From NCBI RefSeq assembly GCF_009687865.1, contig NZ_BLAE01000012.1:2502-66501 (forward strand): a DNA stretch of 64,000 nucleotides, written 5' to 3'. Origin of the DNA: Acrocarpospora macrocephala (lineage in GTDB: Bacteria; Actinomycetota; Actinomycetes; Streptosporangiales; Streptosporangiaceae). This document shows, piece after piece, positions 51,677 to 59,612 of this stretch. Position numbers and translations under genes: made by a program. Below the pieces are notes generated by a model. The model searched no databases and was not told where the DNA came from. It worked only from the letters and a program-made list of their open reading frames with translations. Every line of letters begins with the position of its first letter. Positions within the stretch are counted from its first letter, which is position 1.

Positions 51677-52516
51677 GTGTCGACCGTCACCGCACCGTCC
51701 ACCAGTCCGCCGCGCCGCGCCAGTGCCGAGGACCTGGCCAGGAAGACCGAGCGCGCGGACCGCCTCAGGACGTGGGGCTGGCGGCTGGCCGGCTACCTGT
51801 TCTTCCTCGGCCTCTGGGAGTTCTCGTCCGGACGGCTCATGGACGAGAACCTGCTCCCAGGACCGAGCGCGGTGTTCGCCACCTTCGCCGACCTGTGGGC
51901 GACAGGCGAGGTGCCGAGCGCGTTCGCCACCACGCTGACCCGCATCGGGATCGGCTTCTTCCTGGCGTTCGTGGTCGGCGTCCTGGTCGGAATGCTGATG
52001 CAGAACCGCTGGCTGAACGGCTTCTTCCGGGACGCCGTCACCATCGGGATCACCACGCCCGGGCTGATCTGGGCGCTGATCACCGCGATCATCTTCGGCA
52101 ACCGCGAGGCGGGCCCGCTGCTGGCGATCGTGCTGACCACCTTCGCGGTCATCACGGTCAACGTGTCGGAGGGCATCAAGTCGTTGCCCAAGGACCTGAT
52201 CGACATGGCCAAGTCGTTCGGCGTCGGCGTGCTCAAACGCAACCGGCACATCGTGCTGCCGCACCTGGCGCCGTTCCTGTTCACCGGGGTCCGCTTCGGG
52301 TTCTCCATCGCCTGGAAGGTGACCGTCCTGACCGAGGTGTTCTCCTCCTCCAGCGGGATCGGGTTCGAGATGCGGACGGCGACCCAGTTGTTCCGGCTGC
52401 CGGAGTTCCTGACCTGGATCCTGGCGTTCTACATCCTCGCCCTCTTCCTGGAGAAGGTCGTGCTCGAAGTCATCGAGCGCCGCTTCTTTAGCTGGCGTAC
52501 GAGCCTCAAGGCCTGA
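51677..52516 (+). CDS. ABC importer permease (SsuC/TauC type) 1
   Basis: About 279 residues with six membrane helices. The cytoplasmic EAA-type loop is EGIKSLPKDLIDMAKSFGVG, followed by the inner-membrane-transport signature region RNRHIVLPHLAPFLFTGVRF. The N-terminal 30 residues are polar (STVTAPSTSPPRRASAEDLA). Second gene of the four-gene importer operon, 9 bp after the binding protein gene. Two different permeases imply a heterodimeric channel, whereas SsuC-type systems usually use one. Confidence 0.92.
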   Translation: MSTVTAPSTSPPRRASAEDLARKTERADRLRTWGWRLAGYLFFLGLWEFSSGRLMDENLLPGPSAVFATFADLWATGEVPSAFATTLTRIGIGFFLAFVVGVLVGMLMQNRWLNGFFRDAVTIGITTPGLIWALITAIIFGNREAGPLLAIVLTTFAVITVNVSEGIKSLPKDLIDMAKSFGVGVLKRNRHIVLPHLAPFLFTGVRFGFSIAWKVTVLTEVFSSSSGIGFEMRTATQLFRLPEFLTWILAFYILALFLEKVVLEVIERRFFSWRTSLKA

Positions 52517-52530
52517 AGGGAATTGTCGTC

Positions 52531-53400
52531 ATGCTTTTCAGGGCGCTGAAGGGCCCGCTGTCGGGCCGGCTCACCTTTCCGCTGGTGTGCCTGGGCGTGT
52601 GGTTACTCACCATCGAGCTGGTCGCCTCGATCTGGCCGTTCGCGGTGGACGTGCTGCCAACGCCGTGGCAGGTCGCCGGGTTCATGTGGGACGAGATCAC
52701 CGGGAACACGCTGGCCCCGCACAACGTGTACCAGACCTTCTGGATCTCGCTGCAGCGCCTGGGCGCCGGCATGCTGATCGCGATGGTCGTGGGCGGGGTC
52801 GTCGGCCTGGCCATGGGCCTGTCCAAGTCCGTGAACGCCTTCTTCAACGACTGGGTGGTCGCGATCCTGGCGATGCCGAACCTGGCGTGGGCGCTGTTCT
52901 GCAGCCTGGCCTTCGGCTTCGGCGACACCGGTCCGATCATCGCGGTGGTGCTGACCGGCGTGCCGTACGTCATCATCAACGTGAGGGAAGGCGTCAGGAA
53001 CGCGCCGAGCGATCTCTACGACATGGCCCGGGCGTTCGGCGTGCCCCGCGAGCGGGCGATCCGGCACGTGCTTATCCCCTCGCTGATGCCGTTCCTGTTC
53101 GCAGCCGGCCGGTACGCCTTCGCGCTCGGCTGGAAGGGCCTGGTGGTCGCCGAGGTCTTCGGCGGCCAGGACGGCGCCGGCTGGACCATCAAGTTCTGGT
53201 ACGACGCACACCGCGCCTACGGAGTGATCGGCTACGCGCTGCTGTTCGTCATCTTCGCCCTGTTCTTCGAGAAGTTCCTGTTCGACAAGCTCTCCCGGCG
53301 GATCTTCCGGTGGCGTCCCGAGGCGAGCGTCGCCGAAGAGGCGTTCGACCAGCCGCCCGCCGTCACCACCGAGCCGCAGAGGACCCCCCAGCATGGCTGA
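52531..53400 (+). CDS. ABC importer permease (SsuC/TauC type) 2
   Basis: About 289 residues with six membrane helices. The EAA loop reads EGVRNAPSDLYDMARAFGVP, then RERAIRHVLIPSLMPFLFAA. Related to the preceding permease but clearly diverged; together they should form a heterodimer. The C-terminal tail is polar and may be cytoplasmic. The last 8 bp overlap the start of the ATPase gene. Confidence 0.92.
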   Translation: MLFRALKGPLSGRLTFPLVCLGVWLLTIELVASIWPFAVDVLPTPWQVAGFMWDEITGNTLAPHNVYQTFWISLQRLGAGMLIAMVVGGVVGLAMGLSKSVNAFFNDWVVAILAMPNLAWALFCSLAFGFGDTGPIIAVVLTGVPYVIINVREGVRNAPSDLYDMARAFGVPRERAIRHVLIPSLMPFLFAAGRYAFALGWKGLVVAEVFGGQDGAGWTIKFWYDAHRAYGVIGYALLFVIFALFFEKFLFDKLSRRIFRWRPEASVAEEAFDQPPAVTTEPQRTPQHG

Positions 53401-54136
53401 CATCAAGATCGTGAATTTGCACAAGGAATTCGGGGCGGGCGCCGACAAAGTGGTCGCGCTCGACGACGTGAACCTGGAGCTCGGCGGGCATGTGTTCGTG
53501 TCGGTGGTCGGCGCGTCCGGCTGCGGCAAATCGACCCTGTTGAACATCCTGAGCGGAATCGAGACACCGACCAACGGCCAGGTCACGATCACCCAGGAGG
53601 GCGGGCCCGCCCGGGCCGGTTACGTCTTCCAGTCCGCGCGGCTGCTGCCCTGGCGGACCGTCATGGACAACCTGCTGTTTGTGCAGGAGGACAGGTCGGA
53701 GCCGACCAGGCAGCGCTGTCAGCGCTACCTGGACATGGTCCAGCTGGGAGACAAGGGCAAGAAGTTCCCCGGCGAGCTGTCCGGCGGCATGCAGCAGCGG
53801 GTGGGCATCGCGCGCGCCTTCTCCACCGAGCCGGACGTGCTATTCATGGACGAGCCGTTCAGCCACCTGGACGCCATCACCGCCCGCTCGCTCCGCGCCG
53901 AACTGCACCACATGTGGCAGGAGACCGGCAAGACCGTCGTCTTCGTAACCCACGACGTCAGCGAGGCGGTCGAACTCTCCAACCGCATCCTGGTCTTCGC
54001 CAAGGGCGGCCGCCTCGCCGAGGACATCCCCATGGACCTGCCCTTCCCCCGCGAGTCGGCCGACCCCGACGTGGCGCTGGCCAAGGCGGAGGTGTTCCGC
54101 ACCTTCGAACGCATCGGCGCGCTGACCGTCCGCTGA
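53393..54136 (+). CDS. ABC importer ATPase (SsuB/TauB type)
   Basis: About 247 residues with all nucleotide-binding motifs: Walker A GASGCGKST, Q-loop in YVFQSARLLPWRTV, signature LSGGMQQR, Walker B VLFMDEPFSHLD and the H-loop in FVTHDVSEAVELS. The Q-loop sequence LLPW is typical of the nitrate/sulfonate/taurine subfamily. Energises the importer. Starts within the previous permease gene (8-bp overlap). No terminator is evident; the CRISPR leader begins soon after. Confidence 0.93.
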   Translation: MADIKIVNLHKEFGAGADKVVALDDVNLELGGHVFVSVVGASGCGKSTLLNILSGIETPTNGQVTITQEGGPARAGYVFQSARLLPWRTVMDNLLFVQEDRSEPTRQRCQRYLDMVQLGDKGKKFPGELSGGMQQRVGIARAFSTEPDVLFMDEPFSHLDAITARSLRAELHHMWQETGKTVVFVTHDVSEAVELSNRILVFAKGGRLAEDIPMDLPFPRESADPDVALAKAEVFRTFERIGALTVR

Positions 54137-54379
54137 CCAGACGACCGTTCCTGACAAGCAGGGCCCCACATTCACTCCGCCCTCACCTGCGGTTACCACC
54201 GGCTGCCTAGTCATCGACGGCCGACTGGCACCTGCGTTTCGACGCCCGCACCGTCGCCTGCGGCCATCTGCACAACAATGGGTTCGTCATGAACCAGCGA
54301 GAGCCCGCCCGAAATGCCCGATCCTTCAAAAGTACTCAAAATCACTGCCCGCAGCCGAGAACAACGCAGGTCAGACAGT
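54137..54379 (+). other. Gap with probable CRISPR leader
   Basis: No gene. The last 90 bp before the first repeat are locally AT-richer (for example TTCAAAAGTACTCAAAATCA, 54325-54344) than the flanks, as expected for a type I-E leader. Leader side is also indicated by degenerate repeats being at the opposite end. Confidence 0.5.
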
Positions 54380-54957
54380 ATGCTCCCCGCGCACGCGGGG
54401 ATGGTCCCACGTCCGCACTCCCCATGTGCCCGGTGCGACGATGCTCCCCGCGCACGCGGGGATGGTCCCACCAAAGCGTTCCAGGCGATGGAAGGCGGCC
54501 TATGCTCCCCGCGCACGCGGGGATGGTCCCTGGGTGTTGACGACGAGCTCGGCCGCCTCGGGATGCTCCCCGCGCACGCGGGGATGGTCCCTTCTCGATC
54601 AGGTCTGCCTTGGTCATCCCGTTATGCTCCCCGCGCACGCGGGGATGGTCCCTCTGCGGCCTTGCTCTCCGGCCTGACGAGCACATGCTCCCCGCGCACG
54701 CGGGGATGGTCCCCACTCCCTGGAGGGGGCTCAGGACCTAGCGGCATGCTCCCCGCGCACGCGGGGATGGTCCCTTGTCCGCGAAGCTCTGGTTGATCTC
54801 GGCCGAATGCTCCCCGCGCACGCGGGGATGGTCCCTGTCACACGGCAACCGCCCTGCCGACTTCGGTATGTTCCCCGCGCACGCGGGGATGGTCCCGCCC
54901 CGGCCTGGCCCAAGCGTTCGTGCTTGAGATGCTCCCCGCGCATGCGGGGATGGTCCC
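54380..54957 (+). CRISPR. Type I-E style CRISPR array, 10 repeats and 9 spacers
   Basis: Ten 29-bp repeats start at 54380, 54441, 54502, 54563, 54624, 54685, 54746, 54807, 54868 and 54929, a constant 61-bp period, so all nine spacers are 32 bp. The repeat begins ATGCTCC, has the palindromic core CCCCGCGCACGCGGGG and ends ATGGTCCC. Repeats 1-8 are identical; repeat 9 has C-to-T at position 4 and repeat 10 C-to-T at position 15. Repeat length, core and spacer length match type I-E of actinomycetes. Degeneration at the right end and similarity in orientation to the E. coli repeat put the leader on the left. No cas gene is in the window, so processing must rely on genes elsewhere or the array is inactive. 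Confidence 0.97.
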
Positions 54958-55211
54958 TTGCTCAATGGACGAACCACGCTCAACGAGGGAGCCGATCGCA
55001 GCCAGCCCGTACTGGAGACCGGACGCATGGTGTTGCGAGCCGTTCCCATGGGCCAACGAAACAACTTTGCTGTCAGAGAACTGAGCGAAGTTCTCGCCTC
55101 AACCCGCCAAAGCTGTGAGTCCAGTAAACCCAGGAATCCAAGTCACCGCAGACTGCTCGATGCCGCCGTCGACGGGCAGGAAAACGACATCACGTAGGGC
55201 ACGGTCGTTCC
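54958..55211. other. 254-bp gap after the CRISPR array
   Basis: No convincing gene, further repeat or hairpin. It separates the array trailer from the converging fumarylacetoacetase-like gene. Confidence 0.5.
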
Positions 55212-56087
55212 TCACACGGCACGGTTGGTCAGGGTGCCGATTCCGTCGATGGACACCTCGATGAGGTCGCCGGGGGCGAGCAAGCGCGGTGGGTCGAAGC
55301 CGATGCCGACGCCGGAGGGGGTGCCGGTGGCGATCACGTCGCCTGGTTCGAGGGTCACCGCTGCGGAGATCGCCTCGATAAGGGTAGGGATGGGGAAGAT
55401 GAGGTCGGCGAGCGGGGCTGCCTGGCGCGGTTCGCCGTTGACCGAGGTGCGCACCCAGAGCGCGGTGACGTCGGGGATCTCGTCCTTGGTGACCAGGCAT
55501 GGCCCCATCGGGCAATAGGTCGCGGCGCTCTTGCCGATGAAGAACTGCACATGTCGTTTCTGCAGCTCGCGTACGGTCAGGTCGTTGACGATCGTGTAGC
55601 CGTACACGTGCCGCCATGCCTCGGCGGCCGGGATCCGCGAACCGCCCTCGCCGATGACGACGGCGAGCTCTCCCTCGTAGTCGCTGGTGCCCGTGGCGTC
55701 GGCGGAGACCGTGACGTCCTCACCCGGGCCGACGATCGACGACAGCGCCTTGGAGAACACGACCGGGGCGTCGGGTACGGTCTGCCGCTGCGAAGCGTCG
55801 AAGCCGCTTCCCGCGAACTCCTTGGCGTGGTCGAGGTAGTTCTTGCCGACGCACATCACGTTGTTGCGCGGCCGGATCGGCGCCCGGAGCGTCACCTCGC
55901 CCGCCGGAATGGGAGCCGCCGACGCGAGCAGTCGGGCGGCGCGGTCGAGGGCGGGTCGTCCGCCTGCGACGAATTCCGCCATGGTTCGCGGCAATGCGGG
56001 ATCGGTCGCGAAATCGACGACGTCTCCGTTCTCGCGCAATGCCCCGATGCTCGTGCCGGAGTCGGTGTCGAAGGTCACTAGTTTCAT
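55212..56087 (-). CDS. Fumarylacetoacetate hydrolase-family protein
   Basis: About 291 residues. The FAH core is present: VMCVGKNYLDHAKEFAGSGF, PVVFSKALSSIVGPGEDVTV, DYEGELAVVIGEGG (metal ligands E and D around it), GYTIVNDLTVRELQK and LEPGDVIATGTPSGVGIGFD. Members cleave C-C bonds of 1,3-diketo acids or decarboxylate/isomerise products of aromatic ring cleavage, using Mg or Mn. ATG at 56087 has AAAGG upstream and starts the standard N-terminus (KLVTFDTDSGTSIGAL). Cotranscribed after the Ldh-type gene (10-bp gap). Confidence 0.92.
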   Translation of the reverse strand: MKLVTFDTDSGTSIGALRENGDVVDFATDPALPRTMAEFVAGGRPALDRAARLLASAAPIPAGEVTLRAPIRPRNNVMCVGKNYLDHAKEFAGSGFDASQRQTVPDAPVVFSKALSSIVGPGEDVTVSADATGTSDYEGELAVVIGEGGSRIPAAEAWRHVYGYTIVNDLTVRELQKRHVQFFIGKSAATYCPMGPCLVTKDEIPDVTALWVRTSVNGEPRQAAPLADLIFPIPTLIEAISAAVTLEPGDVIATGTPSGVGIGFDPPRLLAPGDLIEVSIDGIGTLTNRAV

Positions 56088-56097
56088 TTCTGCCTTT

Positions 56098-57141
56098 CTA
56101 TTGGAGGCGCCGGGGAATCCCCGCGCGTGCCGCCTCGGCATTGAGCGCGTCGCGTACCGCCGGGGAGATCGGCAGCCCGTCGCGCGAATATTCGTGCTCC
56201 AGTCGTGCGGCGTGGTCGCCCGGGAGGCGGAGCGGGTCGCCGGACGGGCTTCCCGATTCGCGCAGGAGCCGCAGGTGCCGGGTCACATCTCCCAGGACGG
56301 CCTCCAATGGGCGGAACACGTCCGCGCGGAGCGCGATGAACAGTTGCCCGGTGTTCGTCGGCGTGACCTTGTCCACACGATGGTCGACGACCTCGTGGCC
56401 GAAGGCCGCGCCGTTGAGCACGCCTGCCAACAGGCCTGCGGCGACGGTGAGACCCGATCCTTTGTAGCCGCCGATGGGCAGCAGGAAGCCGTCGTCCGCG
56501 TGATCCGGGTCGGTGATCGGCCGTCCTTCGCGGTCGGCCACCCAGCCGACCGGAAGTGGTCTCCCCGCCTGCCTGGCGACCTTGATCGCGCCGTGGGAGG
56601 CGGCCGTGGTGGCGATGTCCAGCAGGAACGGCGGCCCGTGTTCGGCGGGGACCGCGATGGAGATCGGGTTGGGGCCCAGCACCGGGGAGTTCCCGCCCCA
56701 CGGCGGCATGCCGTTGGCGTTGGCGACCGCGAGGTAAACCCCTGCCATTCCGTGCCTGGCGGCCATCGCGGGATACAGCCCCGCGGCTCCCGCGTGGTTG
56801 GAGTTGACGGTGCCCACGACCGCGATGCCGGCGTCCGCGGCCTTGGCGACGGCCAGTTCCGTCGCCATGGTCATGGCGACCTGGCCGAGCCCGTTCTCGG
56901 CGTCGATCTGCGCGCTCGCCGCCGTCTCGCGCGTGATCCGGGGCTCGGCGCGCGTGTTGATCCCTCCGGCTCTGATCCGCTCCAGGTACGGCGAAACGCG
57001 GATCAGCCCATGCCCGGAACGGCCCCGGAGATCGGCCTCGGTAAGCCGCTGCGCCGTCACCAACGCATGCTCGTCCCGAATTCCGGCAGCACAAAACAAT
57101 TCCGTGGAGAATGATACAAGTTCATCAAAAGAATAACGCAT
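56098..57141 (-). CDS. Ldh-family (malate/L-lactate dehydrogenase-like) oxidoreductase
   Basis: About 347 residues. Family marks are ADLRGRSGHGLIRVSPYLER, VVGTVNSNHAGAAGLYPAMA (with the catalytic His), NANGMPPWGGNSPVLGPNPI and LLPIGGYKGSGLTVAAGLLA. These NAD(P)-dependent enzymes act on 2-hydroxy or 2-imino acids and are unrelated to classical LDH. ATG at 57141 has AGGAG about 9 nt upstream. Divergent from the amidohydrolase gene with only 40 bp between starts, so their promoters must overlap. Confidence 0.9.
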   Translation of the reverse strand: MRYSFDELVSFSTELFCAAGIRDEHALVTAQRLTEADLRGRSGHGLIRVSPYLERIRAGGINTRAEPRITRETAASAQIDAENGLGQVAMTMATELAVAKAADAGIAVVGTVNSNHAGAAGLYPAMAARHGMAGVYLAVANANGMPPWGGNSPVLGPNPISIAVPAEHGPPFLLDIATTAASHGAIKVARQAGRPLPVGWVADREGRPITDPDHADDGFLLPIGGYKGSGLTVAAGLLAGVLNGAAFGHEVVDHRVDKVTPTNTGQLFIALRADVFRPLEAVLGDVTRHLRLLRESGSPSGDPLRLPGDHAARLEHEYSRDGLPISPAVRDALNAEAARAGIPRRLQ

Positions 57142-57181
57142 ACCAGAAAACTCCTGGTGGTTCGCGGCCCGAATTGCGAGA

Positions 57182-58258
57182 ATGAACGACATGACTGAGG
57201 AGTGGTGGCCCGAACTGGCGCCGAAAGTGACACAGACCGTCGCGGAGAAACCGTCCTACCGCGTTGTCGACGTGCACACGCACTTTTCGGTCCTCGCTGC
57301 CGCGGAAATTGCGAGACCTTTCTTCAAACCGGAGTACGAGCCGCGCAGCCTGTACTCCTCGGCCGAGACCCTGCGCTACAACCGGGAGTACCGCGCGAGC
57401 GCCCGGCAGACCGCGCAGTTCGAGGACGCCGAAGCCCGACTGGCCGACATGGACAAGCAGGGCGTCGACCTGCAGGTGCTTGCGGTGCCGCCGACCGAGT
57501 ACTTCTACTGGCTCGACGAGCCGCACGCCGTCCAGGCCAGCCGGGTGCAGCACGAACGGTTCGCCGAGATCGTCGCTCGGCACCCGCACCGATTCGCGGC
57601 CGTGGCGAACCCGCCGATGAACCATCCCGAGCTGGCGGTCGAGGTCCTCCGCGAGGCCAAGCGCGACCTGGGATTCAACGGCTTCGAACTGAGCGCCGAC
57701 GTGCTTGGGCTGGACCTCGACCATCCTCGGTTCGACGTCGTGTGGGAGGCAGCCGCCGAACTGGAGATGGTGGCGATCATGCATCCGCAAGGGTTCACCC
57801 ACGGCCAGCGGATGACCGACTACTACCTGATCAACGTCATGTGCATGCCCCTGGCCTCGACCCTGGCCACCACCAGAATGATCCTGGGCGGCGTGTGGCG
57901 CCGGCACCCCGACTTCCAGATGATCGTCGTCCACGGCGGCGGCTACCTCCCGTTCTACTTCGCCCGCACCGACCACGCCTTCGAGGTACGCCCCGAACTG
58001 CGCAAACACATCGACCATCGGCCAAGCGACTACCTGCGCAAGCTGTACTTCGACACGAACGTCTTCGACCCGGACATGGTCCGCCACCTGGTGACCGAGT
58101 TCGGCGCCGAGCACGTACTCCTCGGCACCGACTACCCGTTCGACATGGGCACCGTGGACCCACTCGCCTTCATCGAGCGCGTCGACCTCAACGACCACGA
58201 GCGTCGGCTGGTGCTCGGCGGCAACACCACCCGCCTGCTCAGACTCGACCAGCCTTAG
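57182..58258 (+). CDS. ACMSD-like amidohydrolase/decarboxylase 1
   Basis: About 358 residues, metal-dependent amidohydrolase barrel: metal site RVVDVHTHFS, strand motifs VAIMHPQGFTHGQ and MIVVHGGGYLPFYFARTDHA, and catalytic Asp in VLLGTDYPFDMG. This set fits the 2-amino-3-carboxymuconate-6-semialdehyde decarboxylase-like group, whose members decarboxylate or hydrolyse aromatic acids. Paralogous to the gene at 60748-61764. Its 3' end has been tandemly duplicated after the stop codon. ATG at 57182 or 57191 could be used. Confidence 0.9.
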   Translation: MNDMTEEWWPELAPKVTQTVAEKPSYRVVDVHTHFSVLAAAEIARPFFKPEYEPRSLYSSAETLRYNREYRASARQTAQFEDAEARLADMDKQGVDLQVLAVPPTEYFYWLDEPHAVQASRVQHERFAEIVARHPHRFAAVANPPMNHPELAVEVLREAKRDLGFNGFELSADVLGLDLDHPRFDVVWEAAAELEMVAIMHPQGFTHGQRMTDYYLINVMCMPLASTLATTRMILGGVWRRHPDFQMIVVHGGGYLPFYFARTDHAFEVRPELRKHIDHRPSDYLRKLYFDTNVFDPDMVRHLVTEFGAEHVLLGTDYPFDMGTVDPLAFIERVDLNDHERRLVLGGNTTRLLRLDQP

Positions 58259-58458
58259 AACGCCAGACCCCTGGCGCTCGACGCCAACACCACACGCCCG
58301 CTCAAGCTCGACCAGCCTTAGAACGCCAGACCCCTGGCGCTCAGCGCCAACACCACACGCCCGCTCAAGCTCGACCAGCCTTAGAACGCCAGACCCCTGG
58401 CGCTCGACGCCAACACCACCCGCCCGCTCAGACTCGACCAGCCTTCGAACGCCCAACA
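58256..58458 (+). repeat. 63-bp tandem repeat derived from the amidohydrolase 3' end
   Basis: Three full copies (58256-58318, 58319-58381, 58382-58444) and a fragment follow the amidohydrolase gene with an exact 63-bp (21-codon) period. Each copy starts with TAG, contains a perfect 6-bp hairpin CGCCAG-ACCC-CTGGCG (58261-58276, 58324-58339, 58387-58402), and ends with a diverged version of the gene end that would read ANTTRPLKLDQP before the next TAG, compared with GNTTRLLRLDQP in the gene. The fourth stop has become TCG at 58445. The block therefore arose by repeated duplication of the gene terminus and now supplies three hairpins that may end transcription. Confidence 0.9.
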
Positions 58459-58556
58459 GAACGCCGCTGCCGCTCTTGGCGCCGGTGCGGCGAGAACCGT
58501 CACCTGCGTGAACGGCGCCGGATAACGGCGAGTAACGCGGTGACCTGCTCATTCTG

Positions 58557-59612
58557 TTAGGCGATCTTCAGCGCCGCCTCGATCTGATCCGGCGTCAGTG
58601 GCAGGCCGACCACCTCGTGCCGGTCTGCGGACAGGTCGGCGGCCAGGTAGACCTCCATCGTCACGCGAGCCAGCCGGGGATCGACCATGACCGGCCGGTC
58701 GTAGGCGACGGCCTCCAGGAAGTGGGTCGTCTCCCGTTCCATGGGACCCGCATACACCTCGCCGACGTACTCGCCCGGCATGGTCGAGAGCGGGAACTGC
58801 ACGCCCTGCCCGACTGTGTTCAGCACGATGTCGCGGTGGCTGGCGTCGGCGAGAATCGCTCCCTCGGTGCCCAGGACTTCCATCCAGGTAGTCGACTGGT
58901 TGGGGTACCCCGGCGGAAGCGACATGCCAGCGCCGACAGTGACGACCGTGCCGTCGTCCATCGTGACGATCAGGTATTGCGTGTCGGGCGAACCGTGGGT
59001 CGCCGCGCGTACACCCCAGGCGTTCTGTGAGTAGACCCGCACGGGCCGCCGTGGCTGGAGGCACCAGAAGGCGAAGTCCAGGTCGTGGGTGGCCTCCATC
59101 GCGGCGGGCGACAGTTTGGTACGCGAGCTGATCTTGGCGCCGAGCGATCTGGTGATGTGGCGGCTGATCAGGACGCTGGTGACCGTGCCGAGGGTGCCGT
59201 CGTCGATCGCTCGTTTGATCAGCGCCTGCTTGGCGTTGAAGCGCTGGGAGTAGCCGATGGTGAACTTCAGGCCGCGCGCCTCCGCGAGGGCGATCAGGTC
59301 GTCGGCCTCGTCCAGGGTCAGCGCCATCGGCTTTTCGAGGAGGACGTGTTTGCCGGCTTCGAGCGCGGCCTTGGCCATGGGGTAGTGCAGGGTCTCCGGG
59401 GTGGCCGACACCATGACCGCGCTGATCCGGTCGTTGGCGATTATTTCCATCCAGTCGGTGGTGGTGCTGGCGGGCATGGTCAGTTCGGCCACCTCGCGCA
59501 GCCGGTCGGGGTCGATTTCCGCCAGGTGCAGTTCGGCCACCAGAGCGCTGCGGGCCGCGGCGACAGCCCGGATTCCGCCGCACCAGCCGGTGCCGATGAC
59601 GCTGACATTCAT
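58557..59612 (-). CDS. Gfo/Idh/MocA-family oxidoreductase
   Basis: About 351 residues. Rossmann start VSVIGTGWCGGIRAVAAARS, EKP motif in VLLEKPMALTLDEADDLIAL, and the active-site region KFTIGYSQRFNAKQALIKRA. The C-terminal domain has EATHDLDFAFWCLQPRRPVR. NAD(P)-dependent oxidation of a polyol, sugar or related ring is expected. Coupled to the next Gfo/Idh/MocA gene by an ATGA overlap; the two paralogs could form a hetero-oligomer or catalyse consecutive steps. Confidence 0.9.
   Translation of the reverse strand: MNVSVIGTGWCGGIRAVAAARSALVAELHLAEIDPDRLREVAELTMPASTTTDWMEIIANDRISAVMVSATPETLHYPMAKAALEAGKHVLLEKPMALTLDEADDLIALAEARGLKFTIGYSQRFNAKQALIKRAIDDGTLGTVTSVLISRHITRSLGAKISSRTKLSPAAMEATHDLDFAFWCLQPRRPVRVYSQNAWGVRAATHGSPDTQYLIVTMDDGTVVTVGAGMSLPPGYPNQSTTWMEVLGTEGAILADASHRDIVLNTVGQGVQFPLSTMPGEYVGEVYAGPMERETTHFLEAVAYDRPVMVDPRLARVTMEVYLAADLSADRHEVVGLPLTPDQIEAALKIA

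Noticed and set aside
54409-54928. Self-targeting CRISPR spacers against genes in this window
   Set aside because: Reading the nine spacers I found no convincing match within the window on either strand. This was done by eye, so a search could still find one.
54211-55118. Several short frames, some with repeated RARGDGP-type residues
   Set aside because: All are readings through the CRISPR repeats and have no independent coding support.
57125-58552. Minus-strand frame with a repeated 21-residue unit, looks like a repeat protein
   Set aside because: The repeats are the antisense reading of the 63-bp tandem duplications behind the amidohydrolase gene, and the rest is antisense to that gene.
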